Shown in pieces: positions 54,030-63,304 of a DNA stretch of 64,000 nucleotides. The notes below the pieces were generated by a model, which made no database searches, was not told the origin of the DNA, and saw nothing but the letters and a program-made list of their open reading frames with translations. How positions within the stretch are numbered: the stretch's first letter is position 1; each line of letters opens with the position of its first letter. The position numbers and the translations under genes are program-made. The stretch is from Nitrospirales bacterium. Its GTDB lineage: Bacteria > Nitrospirota > Nitrospiria > Nitrospirales > UBA8639. Location of the stretch: contig JALDRK010000011.1 of NCBI GenBank assembly GCA_031315915.1, positions 1 to 64,000 of the forward strand, given 5' to 3'.

Positions 54030-54407
54030 ATGGCCGAACGACCTGTGGATTTAAAGATCGAAAGCCGAAATGTTGGAATGACGCCACGATGGAAAACCGA
54101 AATTGAAAAGCGGGTGGCCGCTCTGGAAACCGATAAGATTCATCTGACCCATGCCCGGGTGACTCTCACCAAAAATGCCCATCACAAAAAAGGAGCCGAT
54201 AACGCCGAAGCCCTGGTCGTGGTCACCCTTCCCCGTCGACGCACGGTCACGGCCCGTAAAGAATCGAAAACCTTTGAAGAAGCCATTCGAGCGGCCTTTG
54301 CGGCCGTCGAACACGAATTGGAAAAGATCGAAGAAAAGCGTCTGGCTCGATCCGCGAAAGCCGCCGCCCGAAAAGTGGCCCAATCCGCTCTTCAAGTAGA
54401 GCTATGA
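54030..54407 (+). CDS. Ribosome hibernation factor (HPF/RaiA, S30AE family)
   Basis: 125 residues from the ATG at 54030, with GAAGGAG at ideal spacing; upstream Met codons are rejected. The S30AE fold is seen in DLKIESRNVGMTPRWKTEI, an alternating strand pattern, and TARKESKTFEEAIRAAFAAVE. It lacks the long dimerisation domain, so it is the short HPF/YfiA type, with a basic alanine-rich tail. It binds the 30S subunit and silences ribosomes in stress or stationary phase. Confidence 0.85.
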   Translation: MAERPVDLKIESRNVGMTPRWKTEIEKRVAALETDKIHLTHARVTLTKNAHHKKGADNAEALVVVTLPRRRTVTARKESKTFEEAIRAAFAAVEHELEKIEEKRLARSAKAAARKVAQSALQVEL

Positions 54408-54511
54408 GCTTATTATAGTGCTCTGCCTGACCTAGGGCACGACGGTATAAAAATGGCCTTTGAATGGGAATGGGCAGAAACGGTAGCCAAGGGCTTGAGG
54501 CAGGTGAACTC

Positions 54512-55939
54512 TTAAGGGGATGTAGAATGGAGGAGTTCCTGTCCGGCCTGCATGATGTCTTTCAGGCGTTCCGGTGTCTTGGCTTCCCCATAACACCGGA
54601 CAACGGGTTCGGTCCCTGATGGACGGATGAGGAACCAACTGTCGTCTGATAGTATCAGTTTGCAGCCATCCATTTTGTTCACTTTGCTGACTGCTGCTCC
54701 GGCAAAGGTCGTCGGAGGATGCTCTATCACCTGCTTCATTTTATCCTGCATCGGTTCGCTGACCGCCAGATCTGCTCGTTGGGTGTACAGTCCTCCCACC
54801 CGTTGAAATAAATCGGCCAGGAGTTCTTGAATCGTTTTTCCGGTAAAGGCAACCATTTCCGCTACCAGGGCTCCGGCTAAGATGCCGTCTTTTTCCGGGA
54901 CGTGTCCTTGAATGGAAAGTCCGGCGCTTTCTTCACCGCCAAAGACCACTTCTCCCTTGGACAACAGTTCACCGATGAATTTGAATCCCACCGGGGTTTC
55001 ATGAACCGTCAGGCCGTGATGAGCGGCTACGGCATCGATCAAGTGGGTGGTGGCCACCGAACGAGCCACGGCTCCCGACCATTGTCGACTTTTGATGAGA
55101 TAATCCAGTAAGACGGCCAAAATATGATTGGCTTGAATATAGGTGCCATCGGCATCCACCACGCCGAAGCGATCGCCGTCTCCATCCGTGGCTAATCCCA
55201 GATTGGCCTTCTCTGTCCGAACGGTTTCTTGTAAATCTTTCAGCGTGTCATCGGTGGGTTCCGGCCGGAGACCTCCGAAGTAGGGGTCACGCCAGTGATG
55301 CAGCACCGCCAGTTTCGCGCCGGACTGACGAAGAAATTCGTCCAAATAATTTCGCGTGGTGCCATAAAGCGGATCGAACACGACACGGATTCGACCATTG
55401 CGCAACCGGTCCTGGTCCACCAGTTGTTGTAAACTCTTCAAGTAGTCGGGCTGTGGGTCGAAATACCTCACCATGCCTTCGGCTTTGGCCCGTTCCCAAG
55501 GAATCCATTTGATAAATTCGCCGTGCAAAAGTGGGAGAATCCGCAGTTCGATCGCTTTCGTGGTTTCCGGGAGGGCCGGGCCGCCCCAAGAGGGAGTGAA
55601 CTTGATGCCGTTATATTCCGAGGGGCTATGACTGGCCGAAATATTAATGCCTCCCGCCAGTTTCCTGGCCAGGACATGGTAAGAAATCGTGGGCGTTGGA
55701 GTGTCGCGGTCGCACAACAGGCAGGGGATACCATGGGCGGCCATGATTTCCGCCACCACTTTGGCAAAATGTTCACCAAGAAATCTTGCGTCATATCCGA
55801 TCAGAATGCCCTGTTGGGCGATTTTTTGTTGACGTAGGTATTGAGCAATGCCCTGGCAGACGATCCGGATATTCCGAACCGTGAAATCATCGGCCACAAT
55901 GGCTCGCCATCCCGAAGTGCCGAATTTAATGGTTTCCAT
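54512..55939 (-). CDS. Phosphoglucomutase/phosphomannomutase family enzyme
   Basis: 475 residues, alpha-D-phosphohexomutase. Catalytic phospho-Ser103 in SASHSPSEYNG, metal loop DGDGDRFG near 240, sugar loop GGEESAG, and phosphate loop RPSGTEPVVRCYGEA in the last domain. The family interconverts hexose 1- and 6-phosphates for glycan or envelope precursor synthesis; which sugar is used is undecided. It lies after xthA on the same strand, with a 220-base gap. Confidence 0.92.
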   Translation of the reverse strand: METIKFGTSGWRAIVADDFTVRNIRIVCQGIAQYLRQQKIAQQGILIGYDARFLGEHFAKVVAEIMAAHGIPCLLCDRDTPTPTISYHVLARKLAGGINISASHSPSEYNGIKFTPSWGGPALPETTKAIELRILPLLHGEFIKWIPWERAKAEGMVRYFDPQPDYLKSLQQLVDQDRLRNGRIRVVFDPLYGTTRNYLDEFLRQSGAKLAVLHHWRDPYFGGLRPEPTDDTLKDLQETVRTEKANLGLATDGDGDRFGVVDADGTYIQANHILAVLLDYLIKSRQWSGAVARSVATTHLIDAVAAHHGLTVHETPVGFKFIGELLSKGEVVFGGEESAGLSIQGHVPEKDGILAGALVAEMVAFTGKTIQELLADLFQRVGGLYTQRADLAVSEPMQDKMKQVIEHPPTTFAGAAVSKVNKMDGCKLILSDDSWFLIRPSGTEPVVRCYGEAKTPERLKDIMQAGQELLHSTSP

Positions 55940-56161
55940 GTTCGCTTAAGTCTTGTTACGAGAAAAGAACCCTTAGCAGAAAGCTGAAAAAGATCATTAA
56001 ACGATTGAGTGTATTAGATCTCAAAAGATTTACAGAATAGAAGATTTTTCTTCATTTGCCAATCAGAAGGCCTGGGTTTTCTTCATTGAACTAAAAATTG
56101 AATTTTGGATTACCCGCATTGGCCGCCAGAAGGATCACTTTGTGTCAGTTAGATGGAGTGA

Positions 56162-56935
56162 TTATAGGAGAGACAGCTCACACCAGACGGGGGTATGATC
56201 GGACGGCTTTTCCAGCCCACGTGGGTGCCGATCCACATCGGATGCAACCAATCTGTCTGCCGCTTGAGGAGAGAGCATCAGGTGATCGATTCGTAGACCT
56301 TCATCCCGGTTCCATCTGCCGCCTTGGTAGTCCCAATAGGTATACAGGCCAAGCTCGGAGTGGAAAGCCCGTAGCGCGTCTGTGTAGCCCAGGTGGCTCA
56401 AGGCTCGAAAACGCGAGCGCGATTCCGGCCGGCAAAGAGCGTCTCCCGCAAAACCTTTGGGGTCGTAGACATCGTCATCGGTGGGGCAGACATTGAAGTC
56501 CCCTCCCAACACCACGGCCTCTTCCAAGGCAAGGAGCGAACGGGCATGTTCAATCAAGCGGTCCATCCATTTGAGTTTGTAAGCAAACTTTTCGCTATCC
56601 ACCGGATTGCCATTGGGTAAATAAATGGAAGCCACCCGGACCTGTCCCACCACGGCTTCCACATAGCGGGCCTGTTCGTCCGAATCATCACCAGGAAGAG
56701 CCGTGCACTCCACTTCGATGGGTTCCTTGGCCAGAATAGCCACTCCATTGTAGGTTTTTTGTCCGACGGTGGCCAGGTTATAACCTAGTTCATCAATTGC
56801 CATTCTGGGGAATTGGTCATCGGTGATTTTCAATTCCTGAAGCAGCACGATGTCAGGGTTGGCCGCCGCCATCCATTCCATTAGGTGAGGAATCCTGACT
56901 TTAATGGAGTTCACGTTCCAGGTGGCAATTTTCAT
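56162..56935 (-). CDS. xthA: Exodeoxyribonuclease III
   Basis: 257 residues. Apurinic endonuclease/3'-exonuclease of base-excision repair. Motifs: IATWNVNSIKVRIPHL at the start, LLQELKI (metal Glu), IYLPNGNP, GGDFNVCPTDDD and the terminal SDHTPVW with the catalytic His. It follows the small membrane gene and polA; ExoIII and Pol I both serve the same repair pathway. Confidence 0.95.
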   Translation of the reverse strand: MKIATWNVNSIKVRIPHLMEWMAAANPDIVLLQELKITDDQFPRMAIDELGYNLATVGQKTYNGVAILAKEPIEVECTALPGDDSDEQARYVEAVVGQVRVASIYLPNGNPVDSEKFAYKLKWMDRLIEHARSLLALEEAVVLGGDFNVCPTDDDVYDPKGFAGDALCRPESRSRFRALSHLGYTDALRAFHSELGLYTYWDYQGGRWNRDEGLRIDHLMLSPQAADRLVASDVDRHPRGLEKPSDHTPVWCELSLL

Positions 56936-56966
56936 ATGGATGTTGGGTGCCCTTACACGCTCCAGG

Positions 56967-57254
56967 CTATGCCGGAGAATCCATGGAATCCTTGGTGGTT
57001 CGTTGGAAGATGACTTGAAAACCTTGGAATTCTTTTTGAAACAGGGTCTTCAGAATAAAGGGGGTAATGCCAAAGAACAACACGCTATAGATGCCGATCT
57101 CCAAAAGATACTGAGAGGACTCGGAGATCGCGGCATTAAAAATCACCGGGAGCGTCCACCCGATTGTCATACTCACAAACGCCAGAATGACCACATGGCG
57201 CCATACCAGAAACCACATGAGTTTCAATAGCTCCCCATACGTCGGTTTCTCCAT
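56967..57254 (-). CDS. Small two-helix membrane protein
   Basis: 95 residues with hydrophobic segments near 18-38 (WRHVVILAFVSMTIGWTLPV) and 48-68 (LLEIGIYSVLFFGITPFIL), a charged C-terminus and no signal peptide. Family not recognised. It lies between polA (42-base gap) and xthA (31-base gap), so is likely co-transcribed with both. Confidence 0.7.
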   Translation of the reverse strand: MEKPTYGELLKLMWFLVWRHVVILAFVSMTIGWTLPVIFNAAISESSQYLLEIGIYSVLFFGITPFILKTLFQKEFQGFQVIFQRTTKDSMDSPA

Positions 57255-57296
57255 GATCTTCTCTTATCCTTTCTCGCATATAGGGGTTGAATCATT

Positions 57297-60188
57297 TCAA
57301 TGTGCCTCGTCCCAGGAATGGGCTTTCCCCACATCGACCGTCAATGGGATGGACAGCTTCATGGACGGCAGGGTGGCGGATTCCATGATGGTTTTGACCA
57401 GGGACGAAGTCTCCTCCAGCACCGATTCGTGTACCTCAAACAGTAATTCATCGTGGACGGTGAGAAGCATGTGAGCTTTTTGGGCGAGTCCATGCTGTTC
57501 CAGGGCGGCAGGAACCCGGATCATGGCCCGCTTCAAGATATCGGCAGCGGTGCCTTGTAGAGGGGCGTTGATGGCCGCCCGTTCGGAAAAATTCCGGCGG
57601 GCCGAATTCTTATCATGAATGCCCGGCACATGGCACCGCCTTCCAAAGAGAGTCTGCACATAGCCCCGTTCACGGCAGAATTGTTTCGTGTGTTCCATGT
57701 ATTCCTGAATGCCGGGATACCGCTCGAAATAAGTTTTGATATAAGAGGCGGCTTCCGACTGTTCCACGCCCAGTTGTCGGGCCAATCCGAAGGGACTGAT
57801 GCCGTATATGATGCCGAAATTAATGGCTTTGGCTTTGCGGCGATTCCCCGAGTCCATTTGTTCCAGGGGAATGCCGAAAACTTGGCTTGCGGTGAGGGCA
57901 TGAATGTCCTGGCCGTCCAAGAAGGCTTGTTTCAGCGAAGGGATATCGGCCATGTGCGCCAGGAGCCGTAATTCAATCTGGGAGTAGTCCAGCGAGACCA
58001 GTTGATGGCCGGGTTCGGCCACAAAAGCTTTACGGATTTTACGGCCTTCCTCGGTGCGGATGGGAATGTTTTGCAGGTTGGGATCGGTCGAGGCCAACCG
58101 TCCGGTAGCGGCGGAGGCCATGGCGTAGGAGGTATGAACCCGGTGGGTTTGGGGATTGATCTGTTGCAACAACGCGTCGGCATAGGTGCTGCGTAATTTT
58201 TCCAGATGTCGCCATTCCAAAACTTTTTCGGGCAGGGCGTGGCCTTGGGCCGCCAGAGATTCCAGAACGTCAGCTCCGGTGCCGTAACCGCCGGCTTTCC
58301 CTTTTTGGCCTCCTTCTAATTTCAGATCTTCAAAGAGCACTTCACCCAATTGTTTGGGTGAGCCGACGTTGAACGTCTTGTCGGCCAGTCGATGAATTTC
58401 CTGTTCCAGTTCGTGAAGCCGGTTGCCAAATTCCTGCGAGACTTGCTTGAGCTGTGCTACGTCAACCTTGATGCCTTTTTGTTCCATGGCCGCCAGCACC
58501 GGAATGAGGGGGCGCTCCAGCGTTTCATAGACGGTGACCAGATGGTCTTCAATGAGACGGGGTTTGAGCATCTGATGCAGTCGCCAGGTGACCTCCGCGT
58601 CTTCGGCAGCATAGTTCAATGCTTTGTCTAACGGAACCTGGTCAAAAGTGACTTGCGATTTTCCTGTACCGGCCACTTCTTTATAGGTAATGGTGGTATG
58701 TCCCAGGTATCGTTCGGCTAATTCATCCATGCCATGTCCGTGCAGGCCGCCTTCCAAAATGTAGGACAGCAGCATGGAGTCATCCACCGGAGTCACGGGC
58801 ACACCATACCGCGCTAAGACCACCATATCGTATTTGATGTTGTGGCCGATTTTGAGAACACCCGGATCTGCCAATAGGTGACGAAGGTGTTCCAGGGCGG
58901 TTTCCAGAGGAATTTGTTGAGGTCTTGGAGATTCCGATTCGGCATGTCCGATTAAATCCATGGGCGAGGAGGAACCAGGAGCCCGATGGCCGAGAGGAAT
59001 GTAGCAAGCCTTTCCGGCCTGCACACACAGAGAGACTCCCACCAACTCGGCCTGCGTCTGATCCAGAGAGGTCGTTTCCGTATCCACGGCCACCAGGCCC
59101 GAATGCAGGGCCTGATCGATCCATGCTTTCAATGCCTCTTCAGTATTCACGAGTTCGTAGTGGGCCGGAGAAGATTTTGTCGAAGTGGGAAAAGGAGAAG
59201 ATGCGGTTTCTTGCGATCCTGCCGATGACGGAGCATTTGTGGTTTGAGGTATCGGGCTAGTAGTTGAGGTATCTTCTTTTGGAATTCGGCTTTGCAGGCG
59301 GGCCAAAATGGATTTGAAGCCTTGTTCCTGAAGAAATTTTTCCAAATGTGCCATGTCGGGTTGGCGCCGTTCCAATCGGGTGAGTGGAATGCTCAGTGTG
59401 ACATCATCCCGCAGGCGGACCAGCTCACGGGATAGCCTGGCTTTATCGGCATGCTCGATGAGGCTTTCCCGCCGTTTGCTTTGTTTGATTTCGGAGGCTC
59501 GGGCAAGAAGAGAATCCAGGTCTCCATACTCTTGAATCAGTTGGGCAGCGGTTTTGATGCCGATCCCCGGGATGCCGGGCACATTGTCGGTTGAATCGCC
59601 TGCCAGGGATTGCACATCAACCACTTTTTCCGGTGGCACTCCGAATTTTTCTGAGACCTGCTCCGGCCCGATTTTGCGGTTTTTGATGGAATCCCACATA
59701 CAGACCCTATCCGACACCAATTGCATTAGATCCTTGTCGGAGGAGACGATGGTCACATCGGCGCCCGCATTCAGGGCCTCTTTGGCATAAGTGGCGATGA
59801 GATCATCCGCCTCAAAGCCGTTTAACTCGATGCAGTCCAGATTAAACGCCCGTGTGGCCTCCCGAACCAGGGCGAATTGCGGCACGAGTTCATCGGGCGG
59901 TTCCGTTCGATTGGCTTTATAGGAAGGGGCGATGTCATTGCGAAAGGTCTTGCGTGCGGAATCGAAAATGACCGCAATGTGATCCGGTCGCATATCGTCC
60001 AATAACTTCATGAGCATCGTAATGAAGCCATAAACGGCATTCACAGGAGTACCTTGTGGGTTATTAAGGATTCGAATGGCGTGGAAGGCGCGGAAGATAA
60101 ACCCGGAGGCATCCACGAGAACGACGTGGCGGAGAGGAAGTGGGGAGGGGTGGTGGGATGTATTAGATGAATCGGTCATGATGGACAT
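57297..60188 (-). CDS. polA: DNA polymerase I
   Basis: 963 residues. Three domains: 5'-nuclease (about 20-300, VVLVDASGFIFRAFH), 3'-5' proofreading exonuclease (about 345-560) with its acidic set present (VAVDTETTSLD, IGHNIKYDM, YAAEDAEVTW), and polymerase (LVSLDYSQIELRLLAHM, HDELLFEV). So proofreading should be active. A Ser/Pro-rich linker (about 300-345) joins the first two. The start may be Met1 or Met4; no clear ribosome site. Confidence 0.97.
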   Translation of the reverse strand: MSIMTDSSNTSHHPSPLPLRHVVLVDASGFIFRAFHAIRILNNPQGTPVNAVYGFITMLMKLLDDMRPDHIAVIFDSARKTFRNDIAPSYKANRTEPPDELVPQFALVREATRAFNLDCIELNGFEADDLIATYAKEALNAGADVTIVSSDKDLMQLVSDRVCMWDSIKNRKIGPEQVSEKFGVPPEKVVDVQSLAGDSTDNVPGIPGIGIKTAAQLIQEYGDLDSLLARASEIKQSKRRESLIEHADKARLSRELVRLRDDVTLSIPLTRLERRQPDMAHLEKFLQEQGFKSILARLQSRIPKEDTSTTSPIPQTTNAPSSAGSQETASSPFPTSTKSSPAHYELVNTEEALKAWIDQALHSGLVAVDTETTSLDQTQAELVGVSLCVQAGKACYIPLGHRAPGSSSPMDLIGHAESESPRPQQIPLETALEHLRHLLADPGVLKIGHNIKYDMVVLARYGVPVTPVDDSMLLSYILEGGLHGHGMDELAERYLGHTTITYKEVAGTGKSQVTFDQVPLDKALNYAAEDAEVTWRLHQMLKPRLIEDHLVTVYETLERPLIPVLAAMEQKGIKVDVAQLKQVSQEFGNRLHELEQEIHRLADKTFNVGSPKQLGEVLFEDLKLEGGQKGKAGGYGTGADVLESLAAQGHALPEKVLEWRHLEKLRSTYADALLQQINPQTHRVHTSYAMASAATGRLASTDPNLQNIPIRTEEGRKIRKAFVAEPGHQLVSLDYSQIELRLLAHMADIPSLKQAFLDGQDIHALTASQVFGIPLEQMDSGNRRKAKAINFGIIYGISPFGLARQLGVEQSEAASYIKTYFERYPGIQEYMEHTKQFCRERGYVQTLFGRRCHVPGIHDKNSARRNFSERAAINAPLQGTAADILKRAMIRVPAALEQHGLAQKAHMLLTVHDELLFEVHESVLEETSSLVKTIMESATLPSMKLSIPLTVDVGKAHSWDEAH

Positions 60189-60401
60189 ATCCGGCTAAGA
60201 AGATACCTGATGGCTAGGCCGGTGTCGATATCTTGCATGATGCAACATGGAGAGACGGAACAATCGTCGCCATCGTGAGACGCCTCTTATTTTCGGGGGT
60301 GGCCGATAAGATCTTTGATCTATTCACACCGTTCATCACCTTGATCTCGGCATATGATATGATGCAGGAATTCCCCCGAAACGGTGTCCTCGGTTACGCC
60401 T

Positions 60402-62264
60402 ATGAAAAGGAAATTCATGATCGTAGGTCTGTTGGTTTTTGCTCTGTTGTTAGGGATCATTATTGCCCTGCCCTTTCTTCTGGACCTTAATCGTTATCGC
60501 GATCAGTACATTCCGTGGTTGGAGAGCACCCTTCAGAGAAAAGTGGACATGGGCGACGTTCGGTTGAATCTATTTCCCAGGCTGGGCCTTCAAGTGAAAG
60601 ACATTCAGATAGCCGATGATCCTGCATTCAGTCAAAGCCCTTTTCTGGTGGTGCCCTCTGCGGAAGTCGTGATCTCCTGGAAACCGCTCCTACAGAGGAA
60701 AATCCAAGTCGAACAAGTCCTGATTCACGATCCCCACATTCATGTGATCCGAGCAAAGAATGGAACCATGAATACGACGTCGATCGGACGGATATCATCT
60801 CGGACGCTTTCTCCAAGTCACGACGATGACCCTGCAAAAGAGGTTAACCCTCTTCTCGGAGTCCTTGCAGTTGACAATCTTTCGCTCTCCGGTGGCCAAC
60901 TAACCTATGAGGATCGCCGTGACGGGGATGCGTCCATTTATTCGGTAGACAATCCGGTTCTCACGACCGAATCGGTGCAGTGGGGTAAAACAGCTACGAT
61001 TCGGGCCGAAGGGATGTTGCAGCCCTGGCAAACTCCCGTTCACTTCACAGGTCACATCGGTCCCCTCCAGCCGACATTGGATATTCCACTTATCGATTTT
61101 GAAGGATACTTGGGAAAGGTGAACTGGTCGGCCAAAGGTGATTTGGCCAAGGGTACGCTTAAAATAGATGTGCAGGTCCCGCGTCTTGACACGAATGATG
61201 TTCCGCTGGATCTGTCTCTTACGAAGCCTGTCGTCGTTTCCGAAGTTTTGGCGCATGTTCAGGTGCCGGTGTTATCGCATAAGGGTGCTGTTTCCACATC
61301 AGGAATCCGAATTCCTTCTTTTCAGGCAGACCTTCATTTGGGAAATGCTCTCGTCCACTTGGTCGGTGAAGGGACCCCCTCGTTGTTTCAATTAGAGGGG
61401 AAGGCTTCGACTTTTTCCACACAGGATTTGCCGATCATACTGCCGTTGGCCCAGCCGATGGCGGTTGAGCATCTGGAGGTTCATTCTTCAATCCAGGGAC
61501 CCCGGATCAATGTCCTCGATTTTCAGGCAAAGGTGTTTCAGGGGGCATTGGAAGGGAAAGGTGAGTGGGAGTATTCGGGTTCATCATCCGTATTTTCGTC
61601 CTACGGCACCTTGAAGGGATTCTCCGTGGAAGCAGTCCAGGCAGCCTTTCACTCTTCTCCTTTTGTGATGACAGGAGTCGGGGATATGCAATGGGATATC
61701 CAAGGTTCATTGGAAACCCCCTCCTATCCGCAATTATCCGGTCCCGTTAATATCACTATCGGACAGGGGAAGATTTCGGGGGTTGATGTTTTGCATCTGT
61801 TGGAGGATGCCCTGAACCTGCCCGGTCTGTTTGGCGGAACTCCGGGATTGACCCTGTTTACCCGAGTGGAGGTGCGCGCCGAAGGGCACCCTCGGGGGTT
61901 GCATATCAAGCGTGTCGTGGGAGAAAGCCTAGATTTTTCCGTGCAAGGCCAAGGAATAGTCGGCTGGGATCACCGAATAGATATTCAGGGAGAGTTCCGC
62001 TTCTCTCAAAAGATTGCCGACAAAATTATTCAACGGTTTCCACTGGCAAAGGTGGCCAAAAAAGAATACGGGTTAAGCCTGCCTTTTGTGATGAAAGGAA
62101 CGACTCAAACGCCTTCCCTACGGCTGGATACCCAATCGTTAGGCAGTCAATTGCAACAAAAAGTGAATCAGGCGATTGAAAAAATGCTTCAAGGGGATGA
62201 AAACGATCTGCAGGAGTTGCTGAATGATGGGAGAGATGTATTACGAAAATTTCTCCGCCCCTGA
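60402..62264 (+). CDS. AsmA family protein
   Basis: 620 residues from the ATG at 60402 (a GTG at 60384 is open but poor). One membrane helix at the start (VGLLVFALLLGIIIALPFLL) anchors a long periplasmic beta-rich AsmA-type domain, with LNLFPRLGLQVKDIQIADDP and a C-terminal LPFVMKGTTQTPSLRLD. The family is thought to move phospholipids or shape the outer membrane. Divergent from polA. Confidence 0.85.
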   Translation: MKRKFMIVGLLVFALLLGIIIALPFLLDLNRYRDQYIPWLESTLQRKVDMGDVRLNLFPRLGLQVKDIQIADDPAFSQSPFLVVPSAEVVISWKPLLQRKIQVEQVLIHDPHIHVIRAKNGTMNTTSIGRISSRTLSPSHDDDPAKEVNPLLGVLAVDNLSLSGGQLTYEDRRDGDASIYSVDNPVLTTESVQWGKTATIRAEGMLQPWQTPVHFTGHIGPLQPTLDIPLIDFEGYLGKVNWSAKGDLAKGTLKIDVQVPRLDTNDVPLDLSLTKPVVVSEVLAHVQVPVLSHKGAVSTSGIRIPSFQADLHLGNALVHLVGEGTPSLFQLEGKASTFSTQDLPIILPLAQPMAVEHLEVHSSIQGPRINVLDFQAKVFQGALEGKGEWEYSGSSSVFSSYGTLKGFSVEAVQAAFHSSPFVMTGVGDMQWDIQGSLETPSYPQLSGPVNITIGQGKISGVDVLHLLEDALNLPGLFGGTPGLTLFTRVEVRAEGHPRGLHIKRVVGESLDFSVQGQGIVGWDHRIDIQGEFRFSQKIADKIIQRFPLAKVAKKEYGLSLPFVMKGTTQTPSLRLDTQSLGSQLQQKVNQAIEKMLQGDENDLQELLNDGRDVLRKFLRP

Positions 62265-62389
62265 TGCTTGCAGTCATGTGGCTGCGGCAATGCACTCGTT
62301 TGGTCCGATGCGCGAACAGGCTCGGTGGTAGGGGGAGTCTACAGATTATCGAGGAGTCGATTGGTTCAATTGTTTCTGGTACACACTGG

Positions 62390-62827
62390 CTAGGCCCTGG
62401 GGGAAGATTCGGCTCGACGATTCACAGAATAAGAAAGGCTTGTGTGTTCAACAGAAAGGCCGGGAGCGCAAATGCCCGCAACCATGGCACGTAGTTCACC
62501 TAGATCATATGGTTTTTCCAGGATAGCGAAGACGCCCAATTGAGTGGCCTTTTCACGGATGGGCGGCTGAAGCATGCCTGTGATCATGATGGTTGGAGGA
62601 GATAACGGTTTGGAGGGCTGCTGTAACGCCGTTAAAACTTCAATCCCGTTCACTTTGGGCATCATGTAATCCAGCATCATCAGATCAATTGCATGATCTT
62701 CCACCATGATGAGCGCGGTCGCTCCATCCTCGGCTTCCAGACAGCGATATCCATCATACTCTAAAACCATACGAATCAGTCCTCGACTGACCGTATCGTC
62801 GTCGACAATTAAAATAGTGTTTGGCAT
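62390..62827 (-). CDS. Single-domain response regulator
   Basis: 145 residues: receiver domain with IVDDD (7-11), phosphoacceptor Asp53 in LMMLDYMMP, Thr in IMITGM and Lys in ILEKP, then about 25 unmatched residues. No kinase or output domain in the vicinity. Similar to the receiver at 37125. It follows a 39-codon membrane ORF by 35 bases. Confidence 0.88.
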   Translation of the reverse strand: MPNTILIVDDDTVSRGLIRMVLEYDGYRCLEAEDGATALIMVEDHAIDLMMLDYMMPKVNGIEVLTALQQPSKPLSPPTIMITGMLQPPIREKATQLGVFAILEKPYDLGELRAMVAGICAPGLSVEHTSLSYSVNRRAESSPRA

Positions 62828-62862
62828 GAGAAAGGATCTCCTTAGGTGGTTAGGGACGAGGC

Positions 62863-62982
62863 TTACTTTGATTTCGAGGGATTAGTTTGGCTTCCCGTGT
62901 CTGTTTGATGACTTGTCCAAATGAAAAACATTCCCCCGAAGATCCCGATGCCTGTGAAGAGAATGGCGATGAGAATGTCCAT
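62863..62982 (-). CDS. 39-residue membrane peptide
   Basis: ATG at 62982 with GGAGGA upstream (GGAGGAACCCA then ATG). It encodes MDILIAILFTGIGIFGGMFF followed by IWTSH and a polar tail ending NPSKSK, so one transmembrane helix. It sits 35 bases before the receiver gene on the same strand. A real small gene is likely but not certain; no homologue recognised. Confidence 0.6.
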   Translation of the reverse strand: MDILIAILFTGIGIFGGMFFIWTSHQTDTGSQTNPSKSK

Positions 62983-63304
62983 TGGGTTCCTCCAATGTGA
63001 GCACATCTGTGAAGAAAAGCAAAGAGCATACCATAAAGAAATCCACTCTCAGTATTTCGAGCAAACGATCCTAACCCATTGATTTTCTATAATATTAAAA
63101 AAATTACATGGTATATTTTCGTCGGATATTTTAATAATTTGTCCTCTGTAGTTTGAAATTTCACAATAAGCATTATCCAAAAGGATACAGGATGTATCAT
63201 TTGTCCTTGCTCTCCGAAGGGCCTTCGGCAAATATGAATGGTGGCCACGTGCACGACATCTAGATAGATAAAGGAAGCAATACGTTGATTCGTGTGCGCG
63301 GTGC
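62983..63304. other. Intergenic region after the FtsX-like gene
   Basis: AT-rich, no gene supported. Contains the short palindrome CCGAAGGGCCTTCGG (63214-63228) without a T run. Presumably holds the promoter of the 39-residue ORF and the receiver gene. Confidence 0.4.

Noticed and set aside
54412..54480. Hairpin after the hibernation factor as terminator
   Set aside because: Only six pairs with a wobble and an 11-base loop, and no T run follows.
62882..63064. 60-codon minus-strand ORF overlapping the small membrane ORF
   Set aside because: It lacks a ribosome site and has implausible His/Arg-rich composition; the 39-codon frame is better supported.
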